Below, piece after piece: positions 1 to 8,194 of a DNA stretch of 64,000 bases. Position numbers and translations under genes: made by a program. Source of the DNA: Flavobacteriales bacterium UBA1993 (lineage in GTDB: Bacteria > Bacteroidota > Bacteroidia > Flavobacteriales_G > Salibacteraceae); assembly GCA_002336485.1 (NCBI GenBank), contig DDCZ01000078.1, forward strand, positions 33,976 to 97,975, written 5' to 3'. Position 1 is the stretch's first letter. Each line of letters starts with the position of its first letter. The notes beneath the pieces are model-generated. The model was not told where the DNA came from. It searched no databases and worked only from the letters and a program-made list of their open reading frames with translations.

Positions 1-317
1 GTAGGGATCAACGTGTAGCCTTTTTCATTCACCTTTTTCTTCCACTTCGCAATTTCGTTCTTGTGCATTAAAAGCTTCCGAACCCGCTTTGGCTCATGAT
101 TGGCGTATGTGCCTAATTCATATTCAGCAATATGCATGTTGACGACGAAAATCTCATCACCCTTAATTTGACAAAAGGCCTCGTTTATTCCTGCATTTCC
201 ATGACGGATGCTCTTAATCTCCGTACCCTGAAGCTGAATGCCAGCGGTTACTTTGTCAAGGATTTCATATTCATATGAAGCCTTGCGATTCTTTATTTTG
301 ACATCTGTGAAAGACAT
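1..317 (-). CDS. smpB: SsrA-binding protein SmpB (partial, C-terminus beyond the window)
   Basis: SmpB binds tmRNA and delivers it to stalled ribosomes for trans-translation. Only the first 105 or so residues are inside the window; the gene runs off the left edge. The visible part reads as a typical SmpB OB-fold: an early NRKASYEYEI segment, then AGIQLQGTEIKSIR (the family's AGI.L.GTEVKSLR signature), INEAFCQIKGDEIFVVNMHI, and the EPKRVRKLLMHKNEI stretch that matches the family's DP.R.RKLLLH.REI. The ATG at 317 gives the usual SmpB N-terminus. The next minus-strand gene upstream ends 27 bases away. A near-match to the -7 box (CACCTTTG, 323-330) lies just upstream, so it may have its own weak promoter. 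Confidence 0.95.
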   Translation of the reverse strand, partial: MSFTDVKIKNRKASYEYEILDKVTAGIQLQGTEIKSIRHGNAGINEAFCQIKGDEIFVVNMHIAEYELGTYANHEPKRVRKLLMHKNEIAKWKKKVNEKGYTLIP

Positions 318-344
318 GTGGCAAAGGTGAGTATTAATCTGAGC

Positions 345-2408
345 CTAGTCGCTCGAAATAATATCGAGTTTGGTGCCCGTTACACTAAAGTCAACCCGTC
401 GATTTTTGGCGCGTCCATCAGGATTGTCCGTGCCATCAGGATTTTCGTTTGGCGCAATGGGTTTAGATTCACCATAACCCACGCCACTAAGACGTTCCTT
501 ATCAATTCCTTTTTGAATAAGATACTTGGTGATGCTTTCTGCACGACGCTGGCTTAGTTTCTTGTTCAATGCACTAGATCCTTTGCTATCTGTGTGAGCA
601 GATATTTCGACAATGATCGTTGGGTTTTCAGTAAGCAATTTGAAAATGGTGGTGTCTACCGTATTCCTTGATTCTGATGTGAGATCCGCACTTCCGAAAT
701 CAAAATAAATGTTCGGAATGATGATGGGTTTTTCATCCCACTTTTTAATTGTCAACTCCGCACTTGCAGTGTCGTTGATGTTGTTTTTCCGGGTATCAAC
801 GATCGAGGTTGCGCTGAAATAACCGGGCTTTTCAATTTCAATTTGATAAATGGAACCAGGCTCTAAACTGAGTTCCAATTTTCCTCCGTTCATCGAATCG
901 GTCTGAATCAAATAGCGTTCGCCTGATTCGGGATCCAATAAATAGATGTTCGTTGTGCCCTCCTTAACTGGCCGTCGGTCTTCTAATTTTTCAATATCGG
1001 CGCTTGTTTCAAATCCTGTGACCTTTATGATCATATCAATATTTGAAGGATAGAAAACCTCATAAATATCATCGCAACACGTTGTATTCCACAGAGACAA
1101 AGATCCCGGCCGATTGCTTACAATTACCTGATATCGTTCCCTTGGTTGTTTCTTAAAATAAATATCATCTGCAGCGCTATTGATCGGAACACCTGAGATT
1201 TTCGGGATGGACCATTTGCTCATCATTCCAACGGATGAAAAGACATCCATACCACCAATACCTGGATGACCATCTGAACTGAAATACATGGTACCCCTCG
1301 ACTTGTCAAACCAAGGAGTCTCTTCGTTTCCAACAGTATTTAATTTACTCCCACAGTTTCGTGGCTTGCTCCATTCCTCGTTTCGAACATTGTAACGAGT
1401 GAAGTAAATATCCTTTCCCCCTTTACCACCTGGACGATCACTCACAAAATATAGAATGGTTCTTTTTCGTTTAGGCTCTACTGCGACTGCCGCTTGTGTT
1501 GAAGTGAAGCCGGACTCGTTTATCCCAAATCCCATTTCTTCGGGCCGCTTCCAGACATCATTGACCAACCGACTTTGAAATATGCGACAAACGATTTTTC
1601 CTTGCCAATTTTCGGCGCAAACCGAATAGTAGAGGTATTTCCCTTTTGGTCCGATAACCGGATTCGTGATGTGGTAGTCTTGGTCATTGATTTCACTTTC
1701 GAGAAGTGTAGGAGCAGACCATTCACCATTGACTAGTTTAGACTCAAATATTTTCATTCTAGGAATAGCGGAAACACTATCGTCATATCCAATAATGGGC
1801 AGTATATCGTCTGCCATTGCCGAAAAGTACATGAGTGAGTCTGAGATGAAAATCGGACTAGATTCTGTGTGTTTTTGATTCAATTCCTTCATCGGCTTCA
1901 CCAAAACTGGAAGCTTGTTATTCCATAATGAATCGGCGATTACGATTCCTGCCATTTCAGCTTTTATCAATCGCCGAAACTTGCTCTTATCCTTCAGCCC
2001 TCGATATCGATCCTTAAATTCTTCAAACGATACTTCTGCTTCTATGTATTTCTGGAGATGCTTTTCGCATTGACCTTTATAGAACCAAGCCTTGGGGAAA
2101 AGATCGGGCTCCGTGTTCGTAACCTGCGAATAGAGATCAAGTGCGGTTGCGTAATCCCGGGTTTGCTGCCTTAATTGCGCGAGTTCAAACTGTGCCCCAA
2201 TTTTCTTAGGCCGCTTTTTAATGTAAAGTTCGTATAGCTCAATTGCCGAGTATGTATCGTTGTATCGGAGACTCTGTTTGGCCATGCGCTTCACCTTAAA
2301 CGCTGACTTTCGAGTGAGGCTGTCACCAATAAGTTGCTGTGCTGACAGAGGCTCCAATAGGAGAATGGTGCAAAGTGTGAAGAGAACGTATCGAAGCATT
2401 TTACCCAT
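345..2408 (-). CDS. OmpA-family protein with TPR and PD40 propeller repeats (PorE/SprE-adjacent type)
   Basis: A 687-residue exported envelope protein. An N-terminal signal peptide ends near SAQQ; residues about 40-130 look like TPR helices; about 190-450 carry PD40/WD40-like blades (for example ILYFVSDRPGGKGGKDIYF and GTMYFSSDGHPGIGGMDVF); the last 120 residues are an OmpA peptidoglycan-binding domain with IYFDFGSADLT, ISAHTDSKGS, LSQRRAESI and GYGESKP. This order is that of PorE-like proteins, which in Bacteroidota anchor type IX secretion parts to peptidoglycan; that role is inferred by architecture. The start overlaps the PorP/SprF stop by one base (TAATG), so the two are translationally coupled and probably act together on the divergent PKD protein. 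Confidence 0.9.
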   Translation of the reverse strand: MGKMLRYVLFTLCTILLLEPLSAQQLIGDSLTRKSAFKVKRMAKQSLRYNDTYSAIELYELYIKKRPKKIGAQFELAQLRQQTRDYATALDLYSQVTNTEPDLFPKAWFYKGQCEKHLQKYIEAEVSFEEFKDRYRGLKDKSKFRRLIKAEMAGIVIADSLWNNKLPVLVKPMKELNQKHTESSPIFISDSLMYFSAMADDILPIIGYDDSVSAIPRMKIFESKLVNGEWSAPTLLESEINDQDYHITNPVIGPKGKYLYYSVCAENWQGKIVCRIFQSRLVNDVWKRPEEMGFGINESGFTSTQAAVAVEPKRKRTILYFVSDRPGGKGGKDIYFTRYNVRNEEWSKPRNCGSKLNTVGNEETPWFDKSRGTMYFSSDGHPGIGGMDVFSSVGMMSKWSIPKISGVPINSAADDIYFKKQPRERYQVIVSNRPGSLSLWNTTCCDDIYEVFYPSNIDMIIKVTGFETSADIEKLEDRRPVKEGTTNIYLLDPESGERYLIQTDSMNGGKLELSLEPGSIYQIEIEKPGYFSATSIVDTRKNNINDTASAELTIKKWDEKPIIIPNIYFDFGSADLTSESRNTVDTTIFKLLTENPTIIVEISAHTDSKGSSALNKKLSQRRAESITKYLIQKGIDKERLSGVGYGESKPIAPNENPDGTDNPDGRAKNRRVDFSVTGTKLDIISSD

Positions 2409-3433
2409 TACAATCTATTACAAGGTATTGCTCGTTTGCCCAGGACGCTGCTAAACCCTGTATATATTAAAGCAACTTCAACCGCTCCAGAATAGGAGTT
2501 TGCCAAGCGAAGTTGACTCACCGTTACGTCATAACTAATAGCCGCTCGAAGGCGATTAAATTGAAGCCCACCGGTAAATATGAAAGCATCCCAATTTCGA
2601 ATAAGTGAGTTTCTAAGGGAGATTCCTGCGAAGGCATATTGGGCCTTCAAAAAGTTACTCGACAACCGGTAATTGGCGTATGATCCAATAACAAAGTCAA
2701 TGCTTTTGTTTTGCCACATATAAAGAAACTGTGGGTCAAGCGTCCATTGCTTATTAATCTTAATAAGGGAGCGTATGAATATGGCTTTTCTGATTTTTAG
2801 CTTGTTCTCCTCATAGAAGAAGGACTCGTTGGGTCTATTGATATGAAACAAAGACAACGTTGCCTCTGGTTTTAGTTTCCAGATTTTAGTGCGATATGAG
2901 GCACCGATGTTGAAATCTGGGTAGTAGATGATTCTTCGGTAAAGCTGTTCTCCTGTCGGAAGGTTTGAATTGAACCGTCCCGTTTGCTGATCCCATTGGT
3001 CGGGTAGGGAATAGCCTCCGCTATTCAATCGTTTTTGCACCACTCCGCCTTGTACACCGATTCGGAATGTGTTGTGTCCAACTGTTTGATGATAGGCAGC
3101 CGCCAATAAAAACTTTTGGTGAACAAGCAAATAATCGCCTCCTTCATCATATACGTACTGGCCTCCGAAACTAAATTTCTGGTTGTTGAAGTAGATCTGT
3201 CGGTCAAACGCAACCGCAGCCGTTGTGATCGGCCTGCCAATTTTCGCCCATTGATTTCTGTAATTGTTAATTACCCGCCAGTCTCCAAAGTAGTTACCAG
3301 TCTCTGTCGGACTTAATAAAACAGCGGCATGCTGAAACTGGCTAAAATGCAAATCTTGCGCATAACCAATTGACGTTAGGGCAGATAGCCCTAAAACCAA
3401 ACATAAAACCTTATAATACGTCTTAATGTACAC
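2408..3433 (-). CDS. PorP/SprF family type IX secretion outer-membrane protein
   Basis: A 341-residue beta-barrel protein of the PorP/SprF family. The signal peptide ends at GYAQ, followed directly by the family hallmark DLHFSQFQHAAVLLSPTETG (the members start with ..D.HFSQ....P...NPA..G). The rest alternates short strands and turns and ends in a barrel-like C-terminus. In Flavobacterium johnsoniae SprF is needed to export its neighbour SprB, and SprF paralogues sit beside type-B sorted proteins; here the divergent neighbour is exactly such a protein, so this is probably its dedicated partner (inference). The start is GTG at 3433; no in-frame ATG precedes the signal peptide. It is coupled by TAATG to the OmpA gene downstream. 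Confidence 0.92.
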   Translation of the reverse strand: MYIKTYYKVLCLVLGLSALTSIGYAQDLHFSQFQHAAVLLSPTETGNYFGDWRVINNYRNQWAKIGRPITTAAVAFDRQIYFNNQKFSFGGQYVYDEGGDYLLVHQKFLLAAAYHQTVGHNTFRIGVQGGVVQKRLNSGGYSLPDQWDQQTGRFNSNLPTGEQLYRRIIYYPDFNIGASYRTKIWKLKPEATLSLFHINRPNESFFYEENKLKIRKAIFIRSLIKINKQWTLDPQFLYMWQNKSIDFVIGSYANYRLSSNFLKAQYAFAGISLRNSLIRNWDAFIFTGGLQFNRLRAAISYDVTVSQLRLANSYSGAVEVALIYTGFSSVLGKRAIPCNRL

Positions 3434-3436
3434 GTG

Positions 3437-3466
3437 TTGGATTGCCGATGGATTAAAGTAATTTAG
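3437..3466 (+). promoter_or_regulatory. Candidate promoter for the PKD-repeat gene
   Basis: TTG at 3437-3439, a 19-base spacer, then TAATTTAG at 3459-3466, one mismatch from the Bacteroidota -7 consensus TAnnTTTG. Only 10 bases separate the box from the ATG at 3477, so the transcript would have almost no leader. The whole divergent gap is only 43 bases, which also limits where a promoter can lie. Confidence 0.35.
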
Positions 3467-3476
3467 CGCCTAATAT

Positions 3477-6400
3477 ATGTCTTTCAGAAGACGAATGATC
3501 AGACTACTAATCATATTATGCATAACGATTTTTTCAGGCCAAGCGTTTGGACAAATCACAGCTGCGTTCTCAACAAATAATACATCAGGTTGTGCTCCGC
3601 TTGTTAACCAATTTACGAATCAAAGCACAGCGACCAGCGGAATTACCTTGGCCTATTCCTGGGACGATGGAACAAACTCATCCACGTTGCAGAATCCAAC
3701 CTTTGTGTATGCTACGCCTGGAACATATGTCATAACCTTAACGGCCTACGATCAGAATAACTCATCCGTGTTTGACACTGAGACATTGAGCATAACAGTA
3801 TACAACAAACCAAGTGTCAGTTTTACAAAAACTCCAACGTCGGGTTGTGCACCTCTAGAGGTTCAATTTAATTCGAATGCCTCGAGCGCCGGATCGGGTA
3901 CCATAACAAGTCGGTTCTGGGATTTTGGAGACGGATACACAGGATCAAGCACAAACCCATCGCATACCTACACATCTGGAGGTAACTTTACGCCTTCATT
4001 AAAAATCACAAACTCGTTTGGGTGTCACAAAACAGTGAGTGCCTCCACGAGCGTGGTGGTTTCTTCAGGTCCAAACGCCGCGTTTAGTTCATCAAATAGT
4101 CAGGCCTGCGCACCTCCCTTAACAGTCAATTTTAGTTCTACTACGTCAGGAGGCAATACTCCATATTCTTATCAATGGGACCTGGATGTGTCTACATCTA
4201 CCAATCAAAACCCATCGGCTACATACGTAGCGGCTGGATTTTATGATATTCGATTAATTGTAACGGACAATGCAGGATGTAAAGATACAGCGACCTCCGA
4301 TGACTATGTGATTATTACCGCTGTAGATGCGGACTTTGATGTGGAGTCGCCAGCCTGCAAGGGAGAGCCAATTTCAATCGAAAATAACTCCGTTGGCGCA
4401 AGCACCTATACTTGGAGTTGGGGCGACAACACTGCCGGAAGTGGCTCAGCGCCATCCAAAGCATATTCAGCTGGAGGAACATATACAATAACCTTGCTTG
4501 CTGTATCAGGAAACTGTTCAGATTCGTATACAGAAACTATTCAGATTCAAGAGATTACAACTAGTTTCACGACCTCGCCGACCTATCACTGTCAACAGCC
4601 TTTCATAACGAACTACACCAACACGAGCACGGTTAACTTTGGTTCTATTGCGTCACATGAATGGCGTTGGGGTATTAATGACGACCCTATTCTATCTCAA
4701 ATAGATACAAACGAAGTCGATTCGATTATTCGTGACTATGATGATCTTGGATACTTTGATGACACTCTTATTGTGGTCTCAAATCTTGGATGCACCGCGC
4801 AATTGGTAAAACCCGACAACGTTTTCCTTGAAGTGATGACCGCCGCCTTTTCTACGGATTCACTTAGAGGTTGTGCCCCAATAACGGTTGATTTCATGGA
4901 TGCGAGTACTCCAACAACATTGTATCCAATCAATAGTTGGTCTTGGGATTTTGGAAACGGGGCGACATCCAATGTGCAGAACCCACAAAACATTAGCTAT
5001 GTGGACACGGGCTGCTATCAAATAAAATTGATCATTACAAATACATACGGGTGTATTGATTCACTCGTCACTCAGAACCCAGGAGAAGGGGTATGTTATG
5101 GATCGCACCCAACCGCAGAAGCTATATGGTATGAAGACTCCTTGTGTAGTAGCGATTCCATGTGGTTTTTTAATGTTTGGAATGATTCATTCGCGAATGA
5201 GTTTTACTGGAATTTTAGTGATGGAACATGGGTGGAGGGAGATTCGGTGCATGTAACGTTTGTCGATACGGGATGGATAAACTTGGAGTATATCGTCGGT
5301 CATCACGGCTGTATGGATACGGTTTACTATGACAGCGTCGCTTATGTTAAGGGGCCAATCGTTGAGTTCTTGGTAAACTTTGACTGTGATACCCCAATGA
5401 CGAGATGGATTACCCCAATTTCTTTCGACGGTGTAGAACGGTTTTACTGGGATTTCGGGGATAACTCACCCATTGATTCGGTAAATCAAAGTCCTATTCA
5501 TACGTACGCGCAATCAGGGACATACAACATCACATTGACTGCATTTAATGATACTTATGGCTGTGAAGATGAGTACATAGTTACCGTTGCCGTTCGAAAC
5601 CTTGTAACTGATTTCGAGATTGGCAATTTTGGCGCTAACATCGTCGATTCGGTGGCTTGCCTGCCTGCATCGTTTTCTTTTGATGCGGGTATTTCCGTAG
5701 ATGAAAGCAGTCAATATCAGTGGTTTATTAATAATGACACCATCGAAGAAACAGTTCCGAATACCTCTTACTATTTCACAGAATCAGGTCATTATGAAAT
5801 CCGCTTGGTGTTGCATGATGCAAACGGATGTATCGAGGAGAAGGTGAGGAATGTCTTTGTATCCGATCCAACGCCGAATTTCACCTATAGTTATACCGGA
5901 GGCTGCGATCCTGTCAGTATTCAATTCAATGATAACTCATCTTCCGATACGAACATAAGCCAGTGGACATGGGCTTATGGCGATGGAACGTTTGATACCA
6001 ATAATTTAAACCCAATCCATGAATTTGCGACAGCAGGAGGGAAACCCGTGACATTGTCCATTGTCGACTCAATTGGTTGTACAGCATCGCGCACTAAGAT
6101 TATTCTCATCAAGTTTCCATACGTTGACTTCGAGTTGGATTCCATTGCCTGCGAACTTTCGACTGTTTCAGTTTTCAATCAAAGTGTGGGCGATAGCCTA
6201 ACATACTTTTGGAACTTCGGTAACAACGTCACAAATACCGTAAAAGACCCTCCAGGAGTAATCTATACGGCGCCAGGTGAGTATCAGGTTTACCTAGCCA
6301 TCGAAGATGATCTTGGTTGTAAGGATACTGTGTATAAAGATGTTTCTGTAAAGGAAAAACCAAAAGCCAACTTCACGGCCGACACAACATTTGCCCCTTG

Positions 6401-7871
6401 TTTACCCTTGCTAGTGACCCTACAGGACAGCTCTCAAGGAGATAGTATCGTTACCTGGCTTTGGGATTTTGGAGATGGATCAGGCTCTGTCCTGTTCGAT
6501 TCACCAACTGCTCAACATGTTTATAATTTGACTGGGGCATTCGACGTAACTCTTACTGTGACCACAAAATATGGTTGTACATCTACCCGGAAAAAATCAG
6601 GATTTATTGAAGTTGATGGACCATACGCCATATTTGGGGTTGCTCCAGATTCAGCTTGTATAGGAACGCCAGTGAAATTCTTTGTCGAGCAGAAGCTTAA
6701 GCTAGGTAAGTATTTATGGGCATTTGGCGACGGATACGTTACTACGGTTTCTGGCAATGTTGACACGATAACCCACGAATATGAACGGGTTGGACATTGG
6801 ACACCGGCGGTCGTTTATTACGATGACCTTGAACTCTGCAGCGTAACACAGCTTGATAGCGTTTATATCCATGAGGTACAATCAGATTTTTCCTTTACGC
6901 CTGACTCCGTAGGGTGTGGCAGACTGAATGTGACTTTTCTGAATGAAGGATTGGGTGCCGACATCTTTCGATGGGATTTAGGACAGGGAGAAACTTCAGG
7001 AGCAAATAGCCCACGACAGTATTATCCTTCTCCAGGGGAATATGAAGTAGAATTATATGTTGAAGATCTTGAGTTTGGCTGCAAAGACTCGATTACGAAG
7101 CTGTTTGTTGTGCACCCAGTTCCTGACGTAGAAGCCGGCGACGATAGTCTAATATGCTTCGGAGATTCACTGACAATTTTTGGAGAATCATCCATTGATT
7201 CATTGGATTGGTATTGGAAGCCAGCGCGGTTTGTAGAGGATGACTCGAGTTGGATCACAAAGGCATTTCCAGATACAACTAGATATATGAAGATTCATGC
7301 TATTGATACCAATGGATGCATTGGTGTGGATAGTGTTTTAGTGACGGTGCAAGACACCCCGCGGGTTGATATTTTTGATGATACGGTGGTGGTGATCGGT
7401 GATGTTTTGGTTCTAGACCCAAGGACAAACGATAACATAACCTACGAATGGCTTCCTCCAAATGTGCTGTCCTGCAATGATTGTCCATACCCAACGTATC
7501 GGGCTATGTCTGATCAGGATGTAATTCTTATTGCACGCGACATCTATGGATGCTTTGAGAAGGAGTTTACGTTTAGGATTCGAGTGGAAGAGAAATACTC
7601 ACTTGATGTACCCGATGCTTTTTCACCCAATGGGGACGGCGTGAACGATGTCATTTATGCACGTGGCTGGGGTGTGAAGGAACTGCTAGAATTCACCATT
7701 TATAATCGATGGGGGCAAGAGGTGTTCTCAACCAACTCATTGCACGAAGGTTGGGATGGGAACTACAGAGGAAAGGCACAAGGGATGGACACCTACGCTT
7801 ACATTGTGAAAGTAGAACGCTTCAGCGGCGACGAAAGCACAATAGAAGGATTTATTGAATTAATTAGATAA
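3477..7871 (+). CDS. Giant secreted PKD-repeat protein with gliding-motility type B C-terminal sorting domain
   Basis: A 1464-residue surface or secreted protein. A signal peptide ends at AFGQ. I count about 14 PKD-like Ig repeats, recognisable by W.FGDG-type motifs such as RFWDFGDGYTGS, WSWDFGNGATS, FYWDFGDNSP, WLWDFGDGSGS and YLWAFGDGY, many preceded by a CAPL/GC pair of cysteines. The final 87 residues (from about 1378) are a gliding motility-associated C-terminal domain: FSPNGDGVND, FTIYNRWGQEVF, GWDGNYRG and YAYIVKVE. That domain directs export by T9SS and is typical of SprB-like adhesins and matrix proteins. It is divergent from the PorP/SprF-OmpA pair, its likely export partners. It is followed by a strong terminator. 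The repeats are too divergent to suggest recent amplification. The ligand is unknown. Confidence 0.93.
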   Translation: MSFRRRMIRLLIILCITIFSGQAFGQITAAFSTNNTSGCAPLVNQFTNQSTATSGITLAYSWDDGTNSSTLQNPTFVYATPGTYVITLTAYDQNNSSVFDTETLSITVYNKPSVSFTKTPTSGCAPLEVQFNSNASSAGSGTITSRFWDFGDGYTGSSTNPSHTYTSGGNFTPSLKITNSFGCHKTVSASTSVVVSSGPNAAFSSSNSQACAPPLTVNFSSTTSGGNTPYSYQWDLDVSTSTNQNPSATYVAAGFYDIRLIVTDNAGCKDTATSDDYVIITAVDADFDVESPACKGEPISIENNSVGASTYTWSWGDNTAGSGSAPSKAYSAGGTYTITLLAVSGNCSDSYTETIQIQEITTSFTTSPTYHCQQPFITNYTNTSTVNFGSIASHEWRWGINDDPILSQIDTNEVDSIIRDYDDLGYFDDTLIVVSNLGCTAQLVKPDNVFLEVMTAAFSTDSLRGCAPITVDFMDASTPTTLYPINSWSWDFGNGATSNVQNPQNISYVDTGCYQIKLIITNTYGCIDSLVTQNPGEGVCYGSHPTAEAIWYEDSLCSSDSMWFFNVWNDSFANEFYWNFSDGTWVEGDSVHVTFVDTGWINLEYIVGHHGCMDTVYYDSVAYVKGPIVEFLVNFDCDTPMTRWITPISFDGVERFYWDFGDNSPIDSVNQSPIHTYAQSGTYNITLTAFNDTYGCEDEYIVTVAVRNLVTDFEIGNFGANIVDSVACLPASFSFDAGISVDESSQYQWFINNDTIEETVPNTSYYFTESGHYEIRLVLHDANGCIEEKVRNVFVSDPTPNFTYSYTGGCDPVSIQFNDNSSSDTNISQWTWAYGDGTFDTNNLNPIHEFATAGGKPVTLSIVDSIGCTASRTKIILIKFPYVDFELDSIACELSTVSVFNQSVGDSLTYFWNFGNNVTNTVKDPPGVIYTAPGEYQVYLAIEDDLGCKDTVYKDVSVKEKPKANFTADTTFAPCLPLLVTLQDSSQGDSIVTWLWDFGDGSGSVLFDSPTAQHVYNLTGAFDVTLTVTTKYGCTSTRKKSGFIEVDGPYAIFGVAPDSACIGTPVKFFVEQKLKLGKYLWAFGDGYVTTVSGNVDTITHEYERVGHWTPAVVYYDDLELCSVTQLDSVYIHEVQSDFSFTPDSVGCGRLNVTFLNEGLGADIFRWDLGQGETSGANSPRQYYPSPGEYEVELYVEDLEFGCKDSITKLFVVHPVPDVEAGDDSLICFGDSLTIFGESSIDSLDWYWKPARFVEDDSSWITKAFPDTTRYMKIHAIDTNGCIGVDSVLVTVQDTPRVDIFDDTVVVIGDVLVLDPRTNDNITYEWLPPNVLSCNDCPYPTYRAMSDQDVILIARDIYGCFEKEFTFRIRVEEKYSLDVPDAFSPNGDGVNDVIYARGWGVKELLEFTIYNRWGQEVFSTNSLHEGWDGNYRGKAQGMDTYAYIVKVERFSGDESTIEGFIELIR

Positions 7872-7940
7872 ACAGCCAACCCAATTAAATAGCAATGCGT
7901 CTATTAATCGGTTATGAACCAATTAGGGTAGGTTTAGTAA

Positions 7941-7971
7941 TAAAAAACCCCGCTTTTAGCGGGGTTTTTTT
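7941..7971 (+). terminator. Intrinsic terminator after the PKD gene
   Basis: CCCCGC (7948-7953), loop TTTTA, GCGGGG (7959-7964), with a run of seven T after it and six A before it. The symmetric A and T tracts let it work on both strands. Confidence 0.9.
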
Positions 7972-8019
7972 ATGTCCAAAATTTTGAGATTCATCCAAAA
8001 ATTATTGGACATAAAAAAA
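7965..8019. repeat. 15-base inverted repeat joining two terminators
   Basis: TTTTTTTATGTCCAA at 7965-7979 is matched by its exact reverse complement at 8005-8019, with a 25-base centre. The left arm begins with the T-tract of the PKD terminator and the right arm contains the T-tract of the tRNA-Lys terminator on the other strand, so each strand reads T-run then ATGTCCAA. Confidence 0.8.
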
Positions 8020-8037
8020 GCTCCAACAAGTGAAGCT
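8013..8037 (-). terminator. Intrinsic terminator of tRNA-Lys
   Basis: Read on the minus strand: AGCTTC, seven-base loop, GGAGCT (one G-U pair), then a run of T. It begins five bases after the tRNA 3' end. Confidence 0.75.
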
Positions 8038-8041
8038 TTAG

Positions 8042-8114
8042 TGACCCGACAGGGGCTCGAACCCTGGACCCATACATTAAAAGTGTATTGCTCTACCAAC
8101 TGAGCTATCGAGTC
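8042..8114 (-). tRNA. tRNA-Lys (anticodon UUU)
   Basis: A full cloverleaf can be drawn. The acceptor stem pairs GACTCGA with TCGGGTC (one G-U pair); the D arm is GCTC-AGTTGGTA-GAGC; the anticodon stem ATACA/TGTAT holds the loop CTTTTAA, giving anticodon TTT; the T arm is CAGGG-TTCGAGC-CCCTG; the discriminator base is A. CCA is not encoded and must be added after transcription. It stands alone between a promoter (8135-8164) and its own terminator. Confidence 0.97.
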
Positions 8115-8134
8115 ATTTCCCGTTTTGAGGGGTG

Positions 8135-8164
8135 CAAATATAAATTCCTTTTCAGCTTAATCAA
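8135..8164 (-). promoter_or_regulatory. Promoter of tRNA-Lys
   Basis: On the minus strand TTG (8164-8162), a 19-base spacer, then a perfect TAnnTTTG box, TATATTTG (8142-8135). The box ends 20 bases before the tRNA 5' end. This is one of the clearest Bacteroidota primary-sigma promoters in the window. Confidence 0.75.
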
Positions 8165-8194
8165 ACTATTGATAAAATTCTCCGAACTTTCTCC

